Positions 6,540 through 9,752 of a DNA stretch of 9,752 bases are shown in pieces. Position 1 is the first letter of the stretch. Every line of letters begins with the position of its first letter. The position numbers and the translations under genes were made by a program. The notes under the pieces were generated by a model. The model saw only the letters and a program-made list of their open reading frames with translations, was not told the origin of the DNA and did no database searches. Source of the stretch: JBDIBB01 sp039812685 (GTDB taxonomy: Bacteria > Acidobacteriota > Vicinamibacteria > Vicinamibacterales > JAFNAJ01); the NCBI GenBank assembly GCA_039812685.1, contig JBDIBB010000140.1, positions 1-9,752 on the forward strand, read 5' to 3'.

Positions 6540-7196
6540 CTACGCTTCCTGGCCGGCCACGCGCCGGGTCCGGATCAGCTCGACGACGGCCGGCATGAGC
6601 GAGACCACGACGATGCCGATCACCACGAGGCTGAAGTTGTTCTTGACGACCGGGACGTTGCCGAAGAGCCATCCGCCGCCCACGCAGATACCGACCCACA
6701 GCACGGCGCCCGCCACGTTGTAGAAGGCGAACTTCGGGTAGGTCATGAACGCGGCGCCGGCGACGAAGGGCACGAACGTGCGCACGATGGGCACGAAGCG
6801 GCCGATGACCACCGCCTTGCCGCCGTACTTCTCGAAGAAGGCGTGCGCCTTGTCGAGGTGATCGCGATTGAGCAGGCGGTGCCACTTCGTCCGCTCGTCG
6901 TGCGCGCTGAAGACACGCGGGCCGACGTAGCGTCCCACCGCGTAGTTGACGGCGTCGCCGAGGATGGCCGCGGCCAGCAGCAGGCCGGCCACCAGCCCGA
7001 TGTGCAGGGCGCCGGTGGCGGCAAGCGCGCCGGTGGCAAACAGCAGCGAGTCGCCGGGCAGGAACGGCGTCACCACCAGGCCGGTCTCCGCGAACACGAT
7101 CACGAACAGCAGCCCGTAGACCCACACGCCGTAGAGCGCAACGAACTCGGCCAGGTGCTTGTCGAGGTGGAGAAAGACGTCGATCAGGAATTCCAT
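6540..7196 (-). CDS. DedA/VTT family inner-membrane protein
   Basis: This 218-residue integral membrane protein belongs to the DedA (SNARE-associated/VTT) family, whose members are linked to lipid-carrier flipping and envelope and pH homeostasis. Hydrophobic segments lie near 21-47, 53-78, 126-150, 157-180 and 187-206. The acidic FAETGLVVTPFLPGDSLL region (35-52, with Glu37 and Asp49) and GRFVPIVRTFVPFVAG (132-147, with Arg133 and Arg139) carry the charged residues known to be needed in E. coli YqjA (Glu39, Asp51, Arg130, Arg136). The start at 7196 is chosen because the family begins with MEFLID-like sequence; the 60 codons upstream are arginine-rich low-complexity sequence. I see no clear ribosome binding site before it. 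It diverges from cysE and converges with the peptidase at 5123. Which lipid it moves cannot be told. Confidence 0.92.
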   Translation of the reverse strand: MEFLIDVFLHLDKHLAEFVALYGVWVYGLLFVIVFAETGLVVTPFLPGDSLLFATGALAATGALHIGLVAGLLLAAAILGDAVNYAVGRYVGPRVFSAHDERTKWHRLLNRDHLDKAHAFFEKYGGKAVVIGRFVPIVRTFVPFVAGAAFMTYPKFAFYNVAGAVLWVGICVGGGWLFGNVPVVKNNFSLVVIGIVVVSLMPAVVELIRTRRVAGQEA

Positions 7197-7266
7197 GCGG
7201 CAGCGGACCGGGGCGGAATCGCGCCCGCGACAGGCGGGGCCGGAACGTCCCGGGCGAAAGGCCATT

Positions 7267-7282
7267 GTCGCATGCCTGCGAC
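7267..7282. promoter_or_regulatory. Small inverted repeat between divergent dedA and cysE
   Basis: GTCGCA (7267-7272) and TGCGAC (7277-7282) form a perfect 6-base inverted repeat around TGCC. It lies about 70 bases before the DedA start and about 110 bases before cysE. It could be an operator half-site pair or chance in GC-rich DNA. Confidence 0.2.
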
Positions 7283-7362
7283 GCCGCCTCGCAGCCGCCA
7301 TCGCCGCCGATCGCGCCGGCGGCCATGACGCACCTCTGACAGCCGCCGCACGCGCGGCGCCG

Positions 7363-7368
7363 TACAAT
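7363..7368 (+). promoter_or_regulatory. -10-like element upstream of cysE
   Basis: TACAAT matches 5 of 6 bases of the sigma-70 -10 consensus and stands out in this GC-rich intergenic region, 24 bases before the cysE start. A CTGACA (7336-7341) resembles a -35 but is 21 bases away, longer than optimal, so the -35 is unresolved. Confidence 0.45.
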
Positions 7369-7380
7369 GGCGGCATTCAT

Positions 7381-7385
7381 TGGAG
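7381..7385 (+). promoter_or_regulatory. Ribosome binding site that sets the cysE start
   Basis: TGGAG lies 7 bases before the ATG at 7393. The open frame extends 234 bases further upstream, but that part overlaps the divergent DedA gene and reads as low-complexity sequence, so 7393 is taken as the start. Confidence 0.6.
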
Positions 7386-7392
7386 CCCTGCC

Positions 7393-8229
7393 ATGAACGG
7401 CCTCGATGCCTGGTTGCGGCACGTCCGCCAGGCGCGTGATGGCTATCGCCTGCCGCCGCGCGCGCACGAGCAGGCCCGCGCGCTGATCGACGATGCGCTG
7501 GCGCTGCTGTTCCCGCACCTGGCCCACGCCCGGCGCGGCGAGCCGGCGGCGATCCTGCGCGAGATGACCGACCTGCGCGACCGCGTGTCGGGGTTCCTCC
7601 TCGACAGCGGCAGCCCGGCCGACGACGCCCGGCGCGTGGCCGAGGCCGTCGTCGGCTGCCTGCCCCGGTGGCACGAGGACCTGATGCTGGACGCGCAGGC
7701 GACTTGCGAGGCTGATCCCGCGGCATCCAGTGTCGACGAGGTGATCCTCGCCTACCCCGGCGTGTACGCGCTCGCCTGCTACCGCATCGCGCACAGCCTG
7801 CTGGGCCTCGGCGTCACGCTGCTGCCCCGGCTGGTCACCGAGGCGGCGCACCGGGCGACGGGCATCGACATCCATCCCGGCGCGCGCATCGGCCGATCGA
7901 TCGCCATCGATCACGGCACGGGCATCGTCATCGGCGAGAGCAGCGTGATCGGCGACCGGGTGCGTCTCTACCAGGGCGTGACCCTCGGCGCACTGCGGGT
8001 GCGGAAGGATCTCGCGCGGGCGCGGCGCCACCCCACCATCGAGGACGACGTGGTGATCTACGCGAACGCGACGATCCTCGGCGGCGAGACGGTGGTGGGC
8101 CGCGGCAGCGTGATCGGCGGCAACGTGTGGCTCACGCACAGCGTGCCGGCGTTCTCGGTGGTGACCCACGTGACGCCGGTGGAATGGCAGTCGCGCAACG
8201 GCAGGCTGCCACCGGACTCGAGCCTCTGA
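7393..8229 (+). CDS. cysE: Serine O-acetyltransferase (EpsC/CysE type)
   Basis: This 278-residue cytosolic enzyme makes O-acetylserine from serine and acetyl-CoA, the first committed step of cysteine synthesis. Residues about 1-150 are alpha-helical; about 157-255 form a left-handed beta helix of hexapeptide repeats. Catalytic and substrate residues are recognisable: IDHGTG with Asp173/His174 (E. coli Asp157/His158) and RRHPTIED with His213 (E. coli His193). D-I-H-P-G (159-163) starts the helix, and VIYANATILGG and IGGNVWLTHSVP follow. The LYQGVTLGA form and long N-terminal region fit the EpsC-like branch rather than E. coli CysE. The C-terminus is ...PPDSSL, with Leu rather than the Ile that docks into cysteine synthase in the classical complex. 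It is followed after 86 bases by cysteine synthase on the same strand, so the two are probably cotranscribed. Confidence 0.93.
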   Translation: MNGLDAWLRHVRQARDGYRLPPRAHEQARALIDDALALLFPHLAHARRGEPAAILREMTDLRDRVSGFLLDSGSPADDARRVAEAVVGCLPRWHEDLMLDAQATCEADPAASSVDEVILAYPGVYALACYRIAHSLLGLGVTLLPRLVTEAAHRATGIDIHPGARIGRSIAIDHGTGIVIGESSVIGDRVRLYQGVTLGALRVRKDLARARRHPTIEDDVVIYANATILGGETVVGRGSVIGGNVWLTHSVPAFSVVTHVTPVEWQSRNGRLPPDSSL

Positions 8230-8305
8230 GGCAGCGCCCCGGGATGCAGGACCTGCACGGGTTCGCGGCGCCCCGCGGCAACACGACGACACAGGACGAC
8301 TTCAC

Positions 8306-8311
8306 GGGGAG
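8306..8311 (+). promoter_or_regulatory. Ribosome binding site that sets the cysK start
   Basis: GGGGAG lies 4 bases before the ATG at 8316. The frame stays open 189 bases further back into cysE, but the family normally begins a few residues before the IGNTP motif, which fits 8316. The 86-base gap also holds TGCAGG-A-CCTGCA (8245-8257), a short palindrome of unknown meaning. Confidence 0.6.
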
Positions 8312-8315
8312 ACCT

Positions 8316-9227
8316 ATGCGCGCCAGAACTATTCTCGACACCATCGGCAACACGCCCCATCTCCGGCTGAATCGGCTCTTCGCGCCTCCGGCGGAGGTGT
8401 GGGTGAAGCTCGAACGGGCCAACCCGGGCGGCAGCATCAAGGACCGCATCGCGCTCGCGATGATCGAGGAGGCCGAGGCGCGCGGCGTGCTGGCGCGTGA
8501 GGGCGTCATCATCGAGCCCACATCGGGCAACACCGGGATCGGCCTGGCCATGGCCGCCGCGGTGAAGGGCTACCGGCTCGTGCTGGTGATGCCCGAGTCG
8601 ATGTCGGTCGAGCGCCGGCGGCTGATGGCCGCCTACGGCGCCGCCTTCGACCTGACGCCGCGCGAGAAGGGCATGCCCGGCGCAATCGCGCGCGCGCAGC
8701 AACTGGTCGCCGAGACGGCCGGCGCCTGGATGCCGCAGCAGTTCGAGAACCCCGCCAACGTCGAGGTACACCGCACGGAGACCGCGCGCGAGATCCTCGA
8801 GGACTTCCCCGAAGGCTTCGACGTGCTGATCACGGGCGTCGGGACCGGGGGCCACATCAGCGGTGTGAGCGAGGCCCTGAAGCGGCACTGGCCGGCGCTG
8901 CTCACCTTCGCGGTCGAGCCCGAGAAGTCGCCGGTCATCTCGGGCGGTTCGCCGGCCCCGCACAGGCTGCAGGGCCTGGGCGCGGGCTTCGTGCCCGCGA
9001 ACCTGCACCGCGAGACGCTCGACGGCGTGATTCGCGTGAGCGACGAAGATGCCTTCGCGTACGCGGCGCGCGCGGCGCGCGAGGAAGGCCTGCTCGTGGG
9101 CCCCTCCTCAGGTGCATCGCTTGCGGCCGTCGCGCGTCACCTCGCGACGCGGCCCGGTCCGCTGCGGGTGTTGACGTTCTGCTACGACACGGGCGAGCGC
9201 TACCTGTCGGTGGACGGCCTCTTCTGA
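8316..9227 (+). CDS. cysK: Cysteine synthase (O-acetylserine sulfhydrylase), CysK type
   Basis: This 303-residue PLP enzyme joins O-acetylserine and sulfide to give cysteine. The PLP lysine is Lys42 in NPGGSIKDR. The substrate loop EPTSGNTGIGLA is at 67-78, the phosphate-binding GVGTGGHISGVS at 174-185, the LQGLGAGFVPANL stretch at 218-230, and the cofactor-contacting serine in GPSSGAS at 262-268. The loop, the EPTSGNTG form and the IQGIGAGF-like segment are closer to CysK than CysM, although the length equals that of E. coli CysM and the usual 15-20 residue C-terminal extension of E. coli CysK is missing. Cystathionine beta-synthase shares the fold, but no CBS or haem domain is present. It is the second gene of a cysE-cysK operon, which supports the assignment. 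Confidence 0.94.
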   Translation: MRARTILDTIGNTPHLRLNRLFAPPAEVWVKLERANPGGSIKDRIALAMIEEAEARGVLAREGVIIEPTSGNTGIGLAMAAAVKGYRLVLVMPESMSVERRRLMAAYGAAFDLTPREKGMPGAIARAQQLVAETAGAWMPQQFENPANVEVHRTETAREILEDFPEGFDVLITGVGTGGHISGVSEALKRHWPALLTFAVEPEKSPVISGGSPAPHRLQGLGAGFVPANLHRETLDGVIRVSDEDAFAYAARAAREEGLLVGPSSGASLAAVARHLATRPGPLRVLTFCYDTGERYLSVDGLF

Positions 9228-9228
9228 G

Positions 9229-9264
9229 CCGCGGGCGCGCCGCGGTGCGGCGTCACCTGCCGCA
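9229..9264 (+). terminator. Two small hairpins after cysK, weak terminator candidate
   Basis: CCGCGG at 9229-9234 and 9240-9245 can pair around GCGCG, and TGCGGC (9246-9251) can pair with GCCGCA (9259-9264) around a 7-base loop. They begin 2 bases after the cysK stop. The sequence after them, including CTTTCGCTCT, is only mildly T-rich. Operon end here is plausible because the next gene starts 250 bases on. The rest of 9265-9476 shows no gene; TAGACT (9312-9317) is a poor -10-like hexamer. Confidence 0.3.
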
Positions 9265-9476
9265 GCGCGCCTTTCGCTCTGTGTTCCATCGCGGCTGAGC
9301 TGGTGTTTCTGTAGACTGGCGCGCACCGGAACCGGCGCGCGCTTCCCGCCGTCGCCGGCACCGGCGTTCTCCAGGCCGCGCGGCACCGCTGCCCCCCCGA
9401 CTCTCGCGGCCTGAACCCGGCACCCGCACATCCCGGCAGCGCCGGGTTCGTCTCCGGCTGCCCTTGCGAGGATCCC

Positions 9477-9752
9477 ATGCCGCCCGATTTCCGCCGGATC
9501 GCGATCGTCAATCGTGGGGAGCCCGCGGTGCGTTTCATCAAGGCCGTGCGCGACTACAACCGGGCGCACGGCACGTCGATCGCCACGATCGCCCTCTTCA
9601 CCGAGGGCGACCGGCGATCGCGATTCGTGCGCGAGGCCGACGATCGGCTGGAGATCGGTCCGGAGTTCGATGACAGCGAGTCGTGGCGCCGGTGGGCCTA
9701 TCTCGATCAGGCGCGGCTGGAGCGGGCGCTCGTGGCCTGCCGCGCCGACGCG
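9477..9752 (+). CDS. Biotin carboxylase N-terminal domain protein, likely acyl-CoA carboxylase (partial)
   Basis: Ninety-two codons are visible before the right edge. The start, FRRIAIVNRGEPAVRFIKAV, matches the Rossmann-like opening of biotin carboxylases (usually IANRGEIA-x-R). The stretch ALFTEGDRRSRFVREADD (39-56) matches the conserved segment in which the strand is followed by D-R-x-x-x-x-V-x-E-A-D. The family's reaction is ATP-dependent carboxylation of biotin, normally feeding acetyl- or propionyl-CoA carboxylase. The VNRGEPA variant and the insertion after the first helix (RDYNRAHG) resemble the very long proteins that fuse biotin carboxylase, biotin carrier and carboxyltransferase, known in myxobacteria and acidobacteria; this is from memory, and the fusion itself is outside the window. 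GAGG (9468-9471) lies 5 bases before the ATG. The ATP-grasp domain and catalytic residues are not visible. Confidence 0.82.
   Translation, partial: MPPDFRRIAIVNRGEPAVRFIKAVRDYNRAHGTSIATIALFTEGDRRSRFVREADDRLEIGPEFDDSESWRRWAYLDQARLERALVACRADA

Noticed and set aside
7336..7368. Complete -35/-10 promoter CTGACA...TACAAT for cysE
   Set aside because: The spacer is 21 bases, beyond the usual 16-18, so only the -10-like element is reported.
6370..8292. A 640-codon open frame on the minus strand across dedA and cysE
   Set aside because: It overlaps dedA in a different frame and is antisense to cysE; its translation is Arg/Ala low complexity and matches no family.

Overview
The window is GC-rich bacterial chromosome (about 70% G+C by eye) with dense, ordinary-looking coding. 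The base composition, the exported S9 peptidase, the PA-IL/LecA-like secreted protein, the EpsC-type serine acetyltransferase and the probable start of a very large fused biotin-dependent carboxylase suggest Acidobacteriota (Vicinamibacteria-like). That placement is inference from protein style; no marker gene is present. I see no tRNA, rRNA, CRISPR array, integrase, transposase or phage gene.

Layout. A secreted protein on the minus strand enters from the left edge (2-64, only its signal peptide is visible) and diverges from a secreted protein with a C-terminal LecA-like lectin domain (200-1123, +). Next come an exported S9 prolyl-oligopeptidase-type peptidase (1193-3238, -), uridine kinase (3381-4019, +), a YpfJ-type membrane-anchored zinc peptidase (4085-4954, -), an exported HExxH peptidase with TPR-like repeats (5123-6427, +) and a DedA-family membrane protein (6540-7196, -). 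The right end holds a cysteine-biosynthesis pair, serine O-acetyltransferase (7393-8229, +) and cysteine synthase (8316-9227, +), followed by the first 92 codons of a biotin-carboxylase-type protein (9477-9752, +), which runs off the right edge.

Organisation. Strands alternate gene by gene over the first 7.4 kb, so most genes are single transcription units with alternating divergent and convergent junctions. Each of the three convergent junctions carries a strong inverted repeat. The most striking is a perfect 24-bp inverted repeat between uridine kinase and the zinc peptidase, whose sequence looks like a REP-type intergenic element as well as a two-way terminator. The only clear operon is cysE-cysK, which encodes the two consecutive steps from serine to cysteine. 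Three or four products are exported or membrane-anchored hydrolases, so the region leans towards cell-envelope and extracellular protein processing, but nothing shows that they form one system.

I found no convincing novel multi-gene system. The points most worth checking are the LecA-like protein with its duplicated N-terminal module, the perfect palindrome, the spaced ACGAATTC repeats in the first divergent region, and the C-terminus of the serine acetyltransferase.
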